From assembly GCA_965217195.1 (NCBI GenBank), contig CBDCHL010000005.1, positions 868,001 through 932,000 on the forward strand: a stretch of DNA of 64,000 nucleotides, given 5' to 3'. Both the position numbers and the translations under genes were made by a program. This stretch comes from UBA6623 sp965217195 (lineage in GTDB: Bacteria; Acidobacteriota; Terriglobia; Bryobacterales; UBA6623). The notes under the pieces are model-generated. The model was not told where the DNA came from, ran no database searches, and was given only the letters and a program-made list of their open reading frames with translations. The first letter of the stretch is position 1. Each line of letters starts with the position of its first letter. This document shows positions 26,677-35,306 of this stretch, one piece after another.

Positions 26677-28647
26677 TTAGTCATACACCCCCATCACGTA
26701 CCACCTTTCTCCGGGCCTCTCGCAACAAATGCGGTACAGCTTCCCCCGCACATCGACATCCCACTCTTCGTAGTGACCGGGGCCGGTGGTCCACCATTCC
26801 CCGCGAACTTTCCAAGGGCCCGCACGGGTTTGCACTTCCCCTTGAATTTCCCCGGCATGGACGGTAACCGGCCGTTTGCCGTCGAGAATCACTTCCGCGT
26901 CGAGTGACGGTCGAAAGCAGCGAAAGACCGGAGACACCCCACGAAGTTGCGCCGTGTCGCCGTGTCCCGGCGGCGCTGTTTCTAGGTTGATCTGTTGTGG
27001 GATTGCGCCGTTGTGCCGAAAAGGCATCCCATTTCCACGCGGGATAGAGACACGACATGCCGTGCCCGTTTCTTGTGATGTTTCGCCAAATGCATCCTGA
27101 CGACCACGCCTCGGGACTTGAATCGGACCGGCAAGCGTGCCGGCTGAGGACGTTGCCGTCGGGTTTGTCGCCGAAGCGGCAGGGACGGCTGTGCTCAGCT
27201 CTTTGGGCTCCGCGCTGATCAAACGAACCCCGCTCCCTCCCCGTCGCCGTTTCTTTTTCTCCGCCGGGGGCGCGAACCCCACCAACGCAAAGGCCCCCGG
27301 CCGATGCGTATCGACCACCAACGGCGCTCCGACGCGATCCGGCCCGACCAAGTTGACAAGCCGCGCCAGCGTCACCGCCAGCTTTTCCGGACTCGGCTGC
27401 ATCGGCTCGAAGAGCGAAAACTGCACCCTTCGCCGCGGCGTCGTCCGCGCGGCGACCTTCACGCCCTCAATCGCCTCACCCGGCGGATGCACCGACAAGT
27501 CCAGCCGCACCAAAGTCAGCAACACTCGCCGATCGGCCAGCGGAGAGGGCAAGGAAACATTTCGTTCAAATCTCGATCCGCCGGTCAATTTCAGAACAAG
27601 CCGAATTTGCTCCGCCGCCAAACCGCTGCCCTGCATCTTCAAGCACAAGCGATCCAGCAGATCCGACAGAAGAAATGAAAGAGGCTCTAATTCAGTAACT
27701 TCCCATTCAAAATCCAAGCTTTCCTCAAAGGCCGGCGGCGCTTCATAAGGCTGCAAGACCGAGTCCAACTTGCCTCGTGCCATCTTGGCGAACTCGACCC
27801 CGCGTGTCCCGAAGCGAGCGACCAGTGAATCCTCGGACAGCCGCGCCAGCTCGCCGACCGTGTCCAACCCCCAACGTTTGAAAGTCCGCAGCTCCTCGGA
27901 ATCGAGCGGCAAAACATCCAAGGGCAGGGCATGCAAAAACCCGGCTTGCCAGCCGGGAAAAATGTGGGTGATGCCGGGCCGCGCGCGCGCGGCGCACAAG
28001 GCGGTGAAGCGATTGCATGAGACGGCGACATGGGCCGGCAAATGGAGCTTTTCGACCTTGTGGAAAAAATCCTCCGCAGCGCCATGCGGGTCGGCAATCC
28101 CGGCGAGCTCGACGAGAACAACTCCCGGGGAAACATCTTCCACGCGAGGAGAAATCGTCAACGCCGTCTCGATCAATTCCCGTTGCGTTTGCCGCTCGGC
28201 TTCCGGGTTGCGTGAAAGCACCTTCAGCGGTTGCCCGCTAGCGACCGGCACTCCAGTAGCGACCGGCACTCGTGCCGGTCCCAGCTGACAGTTCGGACCG
28301 ACACTCGTGTCGGTGCCGGCACGCCGTTGCGCATTCGATTCAGCCCCTACCGCGGGAACACTCGGCCTCAAACGATACGGGCGAATACCTCCCGCCCGCT
28401 CACCTGAGAGACTGCCCGCCGCCCCAAGCTTCTTACTTCGCGCGGCCGTGAACCGAGCCATAGCCTCGGTCAACGGCATACCCTCGCGGATCCCTCCCTT
28501 GCGGGCGGTCTCGTTGGCCGCGTAAACAAAACAGTTCGGCGGCTTGCCGGTCGAAACCGTCAGCGGAAGCGTCCGCAAATTCCTTTCCCCGCGCAGCAGC
28601 ACCGCCGCCGGAAAATTCGGCACGTGCAGACAGGCGTAGAGGCTCAC
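26677..28647 (-). CDS. imuB: ImuB, Y-family polymerase-like mutasome subunit
   Basis: ImuB is a catalytically inactive Y-family polymerase homologue that links ImuA and DnaE2 to the beta clamp in mutagenic repair. The 656-residue product opens VSLYACLHVPNFPAAVLLR, with later blocks SPRVEDVSPGVVLVELAG, PGLTHIFPGWQAG-like and GVEFAKMARGK. It ends with the ImuB C-terminal part WWTTGPGHYEEWDVDV and GERWYVMGVYD. I chose the GTG at 28647, preceded by GGGAG, over an ATG 20 codons earlier that overlaps imuA. A Pro/Gly-rich insert of about 60 residues near positions 92-150 contains, as coding sequence, a palindromic module that also occurs between genes at 48.8 kb; a second insert with repeat-like sequence lies near 500-580. 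Confidence 0.9.
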   Translation of the reverse strand: MSLYACLHVPNFPAAVLLRGERNLRTLPLTVSTGKPPNCFVYAANETARKGGIREGMPLTEAMARFTAARSKKLGAAGSLSGERAGGIRPYRLRPSVPAVGAESNAQRRAGTDTSVGPNCQLGPARVPVATGVPVASGQPLKVLSRNPEAERQTQRELIETALTISPRVEDVSPGVVLVELAGIADPHGAAEDFFHKVEKLHLPAHVAVSCNRFTALCAARARPGITHIFPGWQAGFLHALPLDVLPLDSEELRTFKRWGLDTVGELARLSEDSLVARFGTRGVEFAKMARGKLDSVLQPYEAPPAFEESLDFEWEVTELEPLSFLLSDLLDRLCLKMQGSGLAAEQIRLVLKLTGGSRFERNVSLPSPLADRRVLLTLVRLDLSVHPPGEAIEGVKVAARTTPRRRVQFSLFEPMQPSPEKLAVTLARLVNLVGPDRVGAPLVVDTHRPGAFALVGFAPPAEKKKRRRGGSGVRLISAEPKELSTAVPAASATNPTATSSAGTLAGPIQVPRRGRQDAFGETSQETGTACRVSIPRGNGMPFRHNGAIPQQINLETAPPGHGDTAQLRGVSPVFRCFRPSLDAEVILDGKRPVTVHAGEIQGEVQTRAGPWKVRGEWWTTGPGHYEEWDVDVRGKLYRICCERPGERWYVMGVYD

Positions 28648-28666
28648 CGCTCGATCTCCCAATCGT

Positions 28667-29461
28667 TCATGCCGTCTTCTCATGACGAACGCGTTGAGAA
28701 ACAACACGAACTTGTACCTCTACTCCATCGAGCAATAACGAAATACCCTGCCGTCCCGCCCAGTGTGTCTTGCGCCGGTTCAATTCCACGGCCAACGAAG
28801 AAACACCGCACGTCAACCGCTTCGGAGCAAGAATCACGAAGACCGTTGAACCGCTCTTCAATGTCTGCATCAACCGCATCCACGGCCGGTTGCGCCAAGG
28901 GTTGAGGCGTCGTCCTGGAACCCCTCCCAAATCGAGAACGATCACTCCAAAACCGCCGGCCGAGGTCACAAGATTGACGGCCCGCCAAGCGGTTTCGCCG
29001 TGCTTGCGCGGTTGAACCCCCGAGCAGTTGAGGGGTTGAGGGGTTGAATCGTTTCGATTTCTTGCTTCATGCGGTGAAGCTTGGTACGTCCTCGCTAAAA
29101 CCGGAAACTGCACACTGCCGGTTTGTCCGCAACGCACCCAGAGCAGACGTTCAAGATCAACGCCGGCCGCAGAGACCGAAAGCGGATCCAAGCAATCCGA
29201 GACATCGATATACGCGGCGACCTCCCCGCGCGTGGTTGCTTCGGCGAGTAGCGACAGAATGACGCTTGTTCCGCCGGATGACGCCTCTCCCGTGATCTCG
29301 CTGATTTCCCCACGCGGCAACCCGCCTCCGATCAGAGCATCCAAGACGGCAAGCCCGGTTGGTGCCGGTGGATACGCCGTGACCCTCTTGGGCAAAGAAG
29401 ACCCTAATCCCTGCTGTCGGAGCAAAGTTTTGAGCTGCTTGAGCTGGACGGAGGCCGCCAA
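28667..29461 (-). CDS. imuA: ImuA, RecA-like mutasome protein
   Basis: A 264-residue RecA-like protein with PTGLAVLDALIGGGLPRGEI at the start of the fold, GEASSGGTSVILSLLAEA in the degenerate P-loop position, and VAAYIDVSDCLDP as the next strand. In the mutasome ImuA binds ImuB and helps load the complex. The start is the TTG at 29461: an AAAGGAG lies eight bases upstream, and the reading frame before it runs through an unrelated gene on the other strand. A roughly 40-residue low-complexity insert (after SVQFPVL, with STPQPLNCSG) interrupts the usual WVRCG...AGGFGVIVLDLGG spacing. The stop is 19 bases before imuB. Confidence 0.88.
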   Translation of the reverse strand: MAASVQLKQLKTLLRQQGLGSSLPKRVTAYPPAPTGLAVLDALIGGGLPRGEISEITGEASSGGTSVILSLLAEATTRGEVAAYIDVSDCLDPLSVSAAGVDLERLLWVRCGQTGSVQFPVLARTYQASPHEARNRNDSTPQPLNCSGVQPRKHGETAWRAVNLVTSAGGFGVIVLDLGGVPGRRLNPWRNRPWMRLMQTLKSGSTVFVILAPKRLTCGVSSLAVELNRRKTHWAGRQGISLLLDGVEVQVRVVSQRVRHEKTA

Positions 29462-29698
29462 TCTATATTCTCCTTTTGTTCGCCTACGACATTGTGCCAA
29501 GATCAGATTCGAAATGCAAACTCCCGAGAGAAAAAAATTCAACCGCGGCCGCTTCGACCGTCGAGTTCGACACTGTTGTCGTTGATGACGACGGCGGCTC
29601 CTGGATGGGTCGGATGGGTAGAGACGCCCGGCCGTTTGAAAATCAGGCCGCCTTCGATCCGCCGCGGCCGATGAGAACAATGGGAACGAATCTTTACC

Positions 29699-30295
29699 GT
29701 GCTGTCCGCGACCTCCGGCGCGTCCTTGTCCGCGTTTCCCGAACTGCTTCCGGCAGCGAGCGGGCGCCCGCAACGCGCGGACAACTCGTCCACTGAAAAA
29801 CCGCTTAAGATCTCTCTGCGCGCCGTAGCGGCGGGCCGAGAAACCTCGCCGGGCGGCCTGACGTCCGAAGAGCGTCAGATCGTCATTGAGCTCCAACAGA
29901 CCGACCGCCAGGTGCGCGGGCATGAACAGGCTCACCTGGCGGCGGCCGGGGGGTTGGCTCGCGGCGTCTCGTTCACGTTCGTCACCGGGCCTGATGGCCG
30001 GCAATACGCGGTCGGGGGTGAGGTCTCGATCGACACGTCTCCGGTCTCCGGGGACCCGGAAAGGACTATTCAGAAGGCCCAACAGATTCGCGCCGCCGCG
30101 AATGCGCCAGCCAATCCCTCGGGGCAAGATCGTGCCGTGGCCGCGCAGGCATCTCAGATGGAACAGGCCGCTCGACAGGAATTAGCGGCTCAGAAACGCG
30201 AAGACCTCGATGACCAAAATCAGCGCCGGGCGCTCGAGGCCTTCGGCCGGGCCGAACCCTCGCCGCCGGGGCAGGTGCTTTCCGTAGTGGGTTGA
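29699..30295 (+). CDS. SprA-related putative metalloprotease
   Basis: A 198-residue protein whose central region matches the SprA-related family: LTSEERQIVIELQQTDRQVR, then the zinc-binding GHEQAHLAAAG (an HExxH), then FTFVTGPDGRQYAVGGEVSID, and an AQQIRAAANAPANPSGQDRAVAAQA helix. The family is a putative zinc metallopeptidase with unknown substrate. GTG at 29699 is the only start available, because a stop lies 27 bases upstream in the same frame. It is divergent from imuA across about 240 bases and convergent with the phosphatase gene that follows. Confidence 0.8.
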   Translation: MLSATSGASLSAFPELLPAASGRPQRADNSSTEKPLKISLRAVAAGRETSPGGLTSEERQIVIELQQTDRQVRGHEQAHLAAAGGLARGVSFTFVTGPDGRQYAVGGEVSIDTSPVSGDPERTIQKAQQIRAAANAPANPSGQDRAVAAQASQMEQAARQELAAQKREDLDDQNQRRALEAFGRAEPSPPGQVLSVVG

Positions 30296-30307
30296 GGCCG
30301 GCGCCGA

Positions 30308-31489
30308 TTAGGGCCCGCCGGCCGTTTGCAAGGTCGACTCGATCGAGGCGATTTTCGCTTCCAAGGGCGACGGTTCCGGGTCGAGATCGGCGGCCTGCTT
30401 GAGATACTCCAACACACGGACCTCGCTGTCGGTATCAGGCAGCCGGACTTTCCGGTTCCGATGCAAGGCGAAAGCCTGTCCGTCTTCGAGCAAGAGGCAG
30501 GTCATGCGTCTTCCATAGTAAGAGCCCAGCCCAACATCGATGAAGACCGCGCGGCCGTCGAAGCGAGTCATGACCGCGCCTTCGGTGACCGTGTGTCCCA
30601 TCACGATGCGTTCCGCGCCGTGTGTGGCCAGCACGTTCTCTAAATGGAGCGATTCAGGGCCCGCGTTATGGAGCGCGAAGCCCCGGTACCAGAGCGGCCC
30701 CTCGCTGTCGACCGCCAGTTGGATGTCGCTCAGACCCTTCAGTTCGTTGCGGATCTGATCGTTCAACTCCCTAAGGCTCATCGAGGCGTATGTCGGTCCG
30801 ATCCCTCCGTGCAAAAAGAGTGTGCCGTTGATCTTCACGACGGCATTGTGACGGGTGATCCAACGGCCGTATTTGCCTTTCTTGCTGAACCCCAATCGGT
30901 GTTCGAACGACCCCAGCGGGAACTTTTCCAGCCAGTGCCGTTTGTAGTCGGGGTCGATCTCCTGCGGCCCCCCGAAGGGAGAATTCTGTCGCAGTTCCTC
31001 GACGTGCTGCTGATAGAAATTGTCGCGCAGGGCTTTGGATTTCTTGGTTCTAAAGGCGGCGAACTCCCCGACGTGGACGTAGCGCAAATCGCCGTACATG
31101 TTCATCGCTTCATGATTGCCGATCAGGGCGTGGACGTAGCCGCCGGCCCTTTTAGCCTGCTTTTCGAGCTTCATCAACAGGTCCATGACATCGCGGCTGC
31201 GGGCGCCGCGATCGGGAACATCGCCGGTTTGGACCAGGTGGGCTTTTCCGCCGGCCCAGTTATCTTTCTCGTCGAGCAAGCCCGCGCCGCGGAGCAATTT
31301 GACGAACTGCTCGTAATCGCCGTGAACATCTCCGACGGCGACGATTCGTTCAACGCCGCTCCAGGTGTCTTGGGCCGCCCAAGCGTCAGGGGCCGCCAGG
31401 AGAACGACGAGGCAGAGGAGAAAGCGAAGGGGTGGGGAACTCGGTCGGGATCGGGGCGCCCGCGGCGATCTTGTTAACGCCGAAATCAC
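30308..31489 (-). CDS. Shewanella-like PPP-family metallophosphatase
   Basis: A 393-residue exported phosphatase with an N-terminal signal segment (hydrophobic residues 22-38, ending AWA). The calcineurin-like motifs are in order: VGDVHGDYEQF (residues about 51-61), GDVPDRGARS, LIGNHEAMNMYGD, then FLHGGI and VMGHTV, which hold the metal-ligand His residues. The GDVPDRG form with Pro and the long insert are typical of the Shewanella-like phosphatases rather than of PP1/PP2A. The likely activity is dephosphorylation of phosphoproteins or small phosphoesters in the periplasm. The gene ends 12 bases from the convergent SprA-like gene. Confidence 0.8.
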   Translation of the reverse strand: MISALTRSPRAPRSRPSSPPLRFLLCLVVLLAAPDAWAAQDTWSGVERIVAVGDVHGDYEQFVKLLRGAGLLDEKDNWAGGKAHLVQTGDVPDRGARSRDVMDLLMKLEKQAKRAGGYVHALIGNHEAMNMYGDLRYVHVGEFAAFRTKKSKALRDNFYQQHVEELRQNSPFGGPQEIDPDYKRHWLEKFPLGSFEHRLGFSKKGKYGRWITRHNAVVKINGTLFLHGGIGPTYASMSLRELNDQIRNELKGLSDIQLAVDSEGPLWYRGFALHNAGPESLHLENVLATHGAERIVMGHTVTEGAVMTRFDGRAVFIDVGLGSYYGRRMTCLLLEDGQAFALHRNRKVRLPDTDSEVRVLEYLKQAADLDPEPSPLEAKIASIESTLQTAGGP

Positions 31490-31550
31490 ACCTCACCTTA
31501 CCAAGGTCGTGTGCGGCCTCCGTGTTCGAAAACCCGAAACGCACGCGTCG

Positions 31551-32747
31551 CTAGCGGTTGTAGATCGCTGTGGGGCCTCGCAACCGGGCCCAAACTTCGT
31601 CACACTGCTCGACGGTCGAAGCGGCCGGCGGTGGACCTTCCAGTGCGCGGAGATTGCTCTCGAGTTGGTCCGCGTTCGAGGCCCCGAGAATGACGGCGTC
31701 AATGCTTTCTTGCGCAAAGACCCATGCGAACGCCAGCTCGATCAGGCTACGCCCGTCGGCCTCCGCAATAGCTTTCAACTCCTCAACGGAGTCGAAGTAG
31801 CCTTGATGCCAGAAGCGATCTTGATAGATCTTGTTGCCGTCGAAGCGCGTTCCTTCGATCGGCCCCTGTTCGAGATTGTGTTTCCCGCTCAGCAGACCGC
31901 CGGCCAGGGGATTATAGGCCACGACGCCGACTTCGAAGCGTTTTGTAAACGCCAAGTATTCTTGCTCAATGCCCCTGGTCAGTATGTTGTACATAGGTTG
32001 TGAAATCCTGGGCGGTTGATAACCGTTCTTTTCGCACAGCCAAAACATTTCACACAACTGCCAGGCACTGTAATTCGAAGTCGCCGTGTAACGAATCTTC
32101 CCTTCCTGTCGCAATTCCTCCAGTGTCTCGAACGTCTCTTCGATAGGCGTCTCGTAATCGGGTAGATGCAAGTAATAGATGTCCAGATAATCGGTCCCCA
32201 GGCGAGCGAGGCTCTCGTCGATGCCTTGCCGTATTGCGGAGCGGGAGAGTCCGCCGTAAGACGGCCAAAACATTTCACACAACTGCCAGGCACTGTAATT
32301 CGAAGTCGCCGTGTAACGAATCTTCCCTTCCTGTCGCAATTCCTCCAGTGTCTCGAACGTCTCTTCGATAGGCGTCTCGTAATCGGGTAGATGCAAGTAA
32401 TAGATGTCCAGATAATCGGTCCCCAGGCGAGCGAGGCTCTCGTCGATGCCTTGCCGTATTGCGGAGCGGGAGAGTCCGCCGTAAGACGGCTCCTGTTTCA
32501 TGCGGCCGCGGACCTTACTTGCCAGCACCACTTGCTTGCGTTTCGGCCCGAGAGCGGCCCCTAGGATTTCCTCCGAGCGCCCCTGGTTGTAGACATTCGC
32601 CGTGTCAAAGAAGTTAATGCCGACGTCAAGGCAAAGATCGACCATGCGGCGGGACTCTGATTCGTCGGCTTGAGAGCCAAACGTCATCGTCCCCATGCAA
32701 GCTCGCGACACCACGAGATCGGTATGGGGGAGCTTTCTTGTTTCCAT
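31551..32747 (-). CDS. aldo/keto reductase with a perfect internal 75-residue duplication
   Basis: The 398-residue frame is an NADPH-dependent aldo/keto reductase (Asp in FFDTANVYNQGRSEE, Lys in VVLASKVRGRM, the HLPDYETP strand, a VVAYNPLAGGLLSG loop and the cofactor-binding VILGASNADQLESNL). Normal members are about 320 residues; this one is longer because residues from PSYGGLSRSAIRQG to QLCEMFW occur twice in tandem without change. One copy plus the rest gives a standard full-length enzyme. The duplicated segment covers the middle of the TIM barrel, so the present protein is unlikely to fold as an ordinary barrel. It is either a very recent duplication or an assembly artefact. Confidence 0.88.
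   Translation of the reverse strand: METRKLPHTDLVVSRACMGTMTFGSQADESESRRMVDLCLDVGINFFDTANVYNQGRSEEILGAALGPKRKQVVLASKVRGRMKQEPSYGGLSRSAIRQGIDESLARLGTDYLDIYYLHLPDYETPIEETFETLEELRQEGKIRYTATSNYSAWQLCEMFWPSYGGLSRSAIRQGIDESLARLGTDYLDIYYLHLPDYETPIEETFETLEELRQEGKIRYTATSNYSAWQLCEMFWLCEKNGYQPPRISQPMYNILTRGIEQEYLAFTKRFEVGVVAYNPLAGGLLSGKHNLEQGPIEGTRFDGNKIYQDRFWHQGYFDSVEELKAIAEADGRSLIELAFAWVFAQESIDAVILGASNADQLESNLRALEGPPPAASTVEQCDEVWARLRGPTAIYNR
32039..32490. repeat. 225-bp perfect tandem duplication inside the aldo/keto reductase gene
   Basis: Bases 32039-32265 equal bases 32264-32490 with no mismatch. The period is 225 bp (75 codons) and only GC is shared at the junction. The frame is kept. Zero divergence, even at third codon positions, means the event is very recent or was created by assembly. 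Confidence 0.93.
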
Positions 32748-32987
32748 CGTAGTTCTATAGCGCCAGGTGCAGTAAATGGACTTTCGAGTAAGGCTGGGTA
32801 ATGCTGACTACCCGGAGTAGCCAAATAGGTGACACCACCAGACTAGCCCGTGGTGAAAGTCCGACTACGCGAAAAAAGGGTACAGCCACCGATTTTCGGC
32901 CGAACACACTTTTGCTACGGGCTGCCGGTGTCCGCGGCTGATTTTGCTTCACCCTCGTGAGATTCAATATGTTAGCATTGAAAAGCT

Positions 32988-33233
32988 ATGACTGATGTAC
33001 TTGCCTTACTCATTGAAGAAAGAGATCGTTTGAACCAAGCGATCGCCGTGCTGCAGGGGCCTAAACGCCGCGGCCGGCCACCGGGAAGCGGCTCGGCCGG
33101 CGGTGCAGCAGCGGCTAAGATCGTTCGAAAGAAAAGGAAGAGCCGCCGCAAAATGAGCGACGAGCAGAGGGCCCTTGTTTCCGCTCGTATGAAAAAATTC
33201 TGGGCGGCACGACGCAAAGCTAAGAAAAGCTGA
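32988..33233 (+). CDS. small basic AT-hook-like protein
   Basis: An 81-residue protein: a helical N-terminus (LALLIEERDRLNQAIAVLQG), the AT-hook-like core KRRGRPPGSGS at residues 26-36, and a highly basic C-terminus (SARMKKFWAARRKAKK). The hook would bind the minor groove of AT-rich DNA. Small proteins of this shape are common in several soil phyla and are usually annotated as hypothetical. No partner gene is adjacent. The true role is unknown. Confidence 0.65.
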   Translation: MTDVLALLIEERDRLNQAIAVLQGPKRRGRPPGSGSAGGAAAAKIVRKKRKSRRKMSDEQRALVSARMKKFWAARRKAKKS

Positions 33234-33359
33234 CGAAGCGTCTCCCTATTCTTCCAGGTCGTTGGAACAGCGGCGAGAGGCGGCTGCGAGGCATATAGCC
33301 GGCTCGGGTGCTGGTGGAGTGCGTCCGGCGCGGAAAGAAGGGTACGATCGCGTTTCTTG

Positions 33360-33850
33360 AATCCGCAGTTTCATAATACCGCCATGAAAATGGGACCTAC
33401 GGGCCCGAAGCGTCGGGCCGGAGTTTCCCGCCGCCCTTACCTTCTTGCCATATGGCACTCGGGCGATTTCGGGCCGTAGAGGTCGATACCGTTGTCAACC
33501 ACCGCGTATGGGACGGATGCAGTGTTTCAATGGGTCGATGTTCGATCGAACTATTGCTCCTACGCCCCATCCGGGGCTCGTCGGGAAAAAACGGGTCCCC
33601 CGGGCTTGCGCCCGGGGCTACTATCCACGCCCCCGCCGGGGGCGGGAACATCTCGGCCGTAAGGCGATAAACCTCGGGGTCCGGGGCAGAGCCCCAGGGC
33701 TCACAACGCCCGAAAGACCCCGACCGGTGTGCCATATGCAACATTTTCAGGGCTCCTCTTGGTAGGGTGTCTACCCAGGGTTCCGCCCCACCTCCCTCCA
33801 CGCTGGGCTATATTCCTGTCGCCGCTTCGCGGTTCTTGGCGTTTGCGGTC
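33360..33850. repeat. composite dispersed-repeat block, copy 1
   Basis: Modules in order: CATAATACCGCCATGAAAAT (33374), CGAACTATTGCTCCTACGCC (33547) leading to GGGCTTGCGCCCGGGGCTAC, CCGACCGGTGTGCCATATG (33720), and CTACCCAGGGTTCCGCC with CTGTCGCCGCTTCGCGG (33771 on). The same order is seen at 40742-41275. The rest of the 33.24-34.07 kb spacer shows no gene. Confidence 0.75.
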
Positions 33851-34068
33851 TTGCCGGGCGTAACCGAAATAGCCCGTCGCGCTCAGGAGGGGGTTGGAAA
33901 AGACATGTCGCCACGAGTGGCGACACGGCACGCCGGCAGCGTGCGCCACGTCGGGGGTTTTGGGATCGAGGAGATTACGGGGCTATTTTCGCAGTCCCCC
34001 TTTTTGGCCCGGACGCAGGTCGGGTCGGACCCTAGGTCTCGGTTCCGGAACTCCGGCTTTCCCCAGGC

Positions 34069-34977
34069 TTATTTGCCGAGCGCGTGACGCAAGGCCCCCT
34101 CTATGTCCGGGTATTGAAAAGCGTATCCCAACTGCTCGGCTGTCGCCGGCAACACGCGCTTACTCGACAAAAGCTCTGTCGCGAAGCCTCCCAAGACAAT
34201 CTTGAGTGCGAACGCCGGAGCCGGCATGAAAGCCGGACGGGATAAGACTCGCCCCAACGCGCGGGCAAACTCCTTCTGACGCACCGGCGCCGGCGCAACG
34301 CCGTTGACCGCGCCCTGATAGCGTATCCGCAACAAATGGCCCACCTGCCCGATCAAATCTTCGCGGTGAATCCACGACCACCATTGTCGGCCGGAGCCCA
34401 AGGGTCCACCGGCACCTAGTTGAAACGGCAACAGCATGGCTCCCAGAGCGCCCCCTCCGCGGGCCAAGACGATACCGACGCGCAGGCGCGACACGCGAAT
34501 ACCGTGCTCCTCCGCCTTGCGCGCTTCGGCTTCCCATTCGCGGCTCACTCCCGCGAGAAAGTCATTGCCGGGGGTGGAGTCTTCCGTCAACTCCTCGTCG
34601 CCTCGGTCGCCGTAGAAACCGATCGCGCTTGCCGACACTAGGATACCGGGCTTAGGGTCCGCTCGGCGCAGAGCGTCCACTAGGTTGCGCGTGCCTACGA
34701 CTCGGCTGTCGCGTATGGCTTCTTTTTTCGCCGTTGTCCAGCGCCCGGCCACTCTTTCACCGAGCAAATGGACCACGCCTTCGACGCCGTCGAAGGCGTG
34801 GCCGGGCGGCGGGCCGGCGCCGGGGTCCCAGCCGTCGACTTGAACCAGTTCCGGGACCGTTTCCTCGGCCCTCTCCGGGTCGCGAGACAACGCGGTCATG
34901 CGGTGTCCCTGCTGAGCGAGCGTGCGGCAAAGCTCGGCGCCGACAAAGCCCGTTGCTCCGGTGACAAGGATGTTCAT
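34069..34977 (-). CDS. TIGR01777-family SDR epimerase-like protein
   Basis: The 302-residue protein is an extended short-chain dehydrogenase of the TIGR01777/YfcH group: the N-terminal GATGFVGAELCRTLAQQGH Rossmann motif, VVHLLGERVAGRWT, the SASAIGFYGDRGDE active-site segment, and GPLGSGRQWWSWIHREDL. The C-terminal DUF1731 part has RPAFMPAPAFALKIVLG and ELLSSKRVLPA. Members bind NAD(P), but their substrate is not established. Length is normal and the start ATG is unambiguous. It stands alone. Confidence 0.88.
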   Translation of the reverse strand: MNILVTGATGFVGAELCRTLAQQGHRMTALSRDPERAEETVPELVQVDGWDPGAGPPPGHAFDGVEGVVHLLGERVAGRWTTAKKEAIRDSRVVGTRNLVDALRRADPKPGILVSASAIGFYGDRGDEELTEDSTPGNDFLAGVSREWEAEARKAEEHGIRVSRLRVGIVLARGGGALGAMLLPFQLGAGGPLGSGRQWWSWIHREDLIGQVGHLLRIRYQGAVNGVAPAPVRQKEFARALGRVLSRPAFMPAPAFALKIVLGGFATELLSSKRVLPATAEQLGYAFQYPDIEGALRHALGK

Positions 34978-35306
34978 GGGGGCGTCTCCTGCCTCGCCTC
35001 GGTACGGGCGGGGCTCGTGTCTGCAATAGCGCCTTCAATGGTACCGCGACGCACTTTGGTTGCGGTTTCTCGGCGCTGCCAGGGGTGTGCCGATATCGAT
35101 GGAGAGGGTGAGCCCGGTTGGCCTTGGAGCGGCGGTGAGAAGAGACACCGCGGGCGTCGGATCGAATGTGGTTTGGTTAACGGCGGGCGTCGATTGTGTC
35201 GGCGGCGTTGATTGGCGGTTTGTCGGGGTGGTTGATTTCCTTTCTTGGGGTTGGCTAGAGGCTTTGGGGCCGTCGGGTAAGGCCGCAGGTCTCTTTGAGC
35301 CCTGCG
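34978..35306. other. spacer without a recognisable gene
   Basis: 329 bases, very G-rich on the plus strand, before the DUF-like gene. No coding frame with family likeness, no hairpin of note. Confidence 0.4.

Noticed and set aside
29462..30127. N-terminal extension of imuA by 222 codons
   Set aside because: It overlaps the SprA-like gene on the other strand, has no family likeness, and a strong AAAGGAG sits before the internal TTG.
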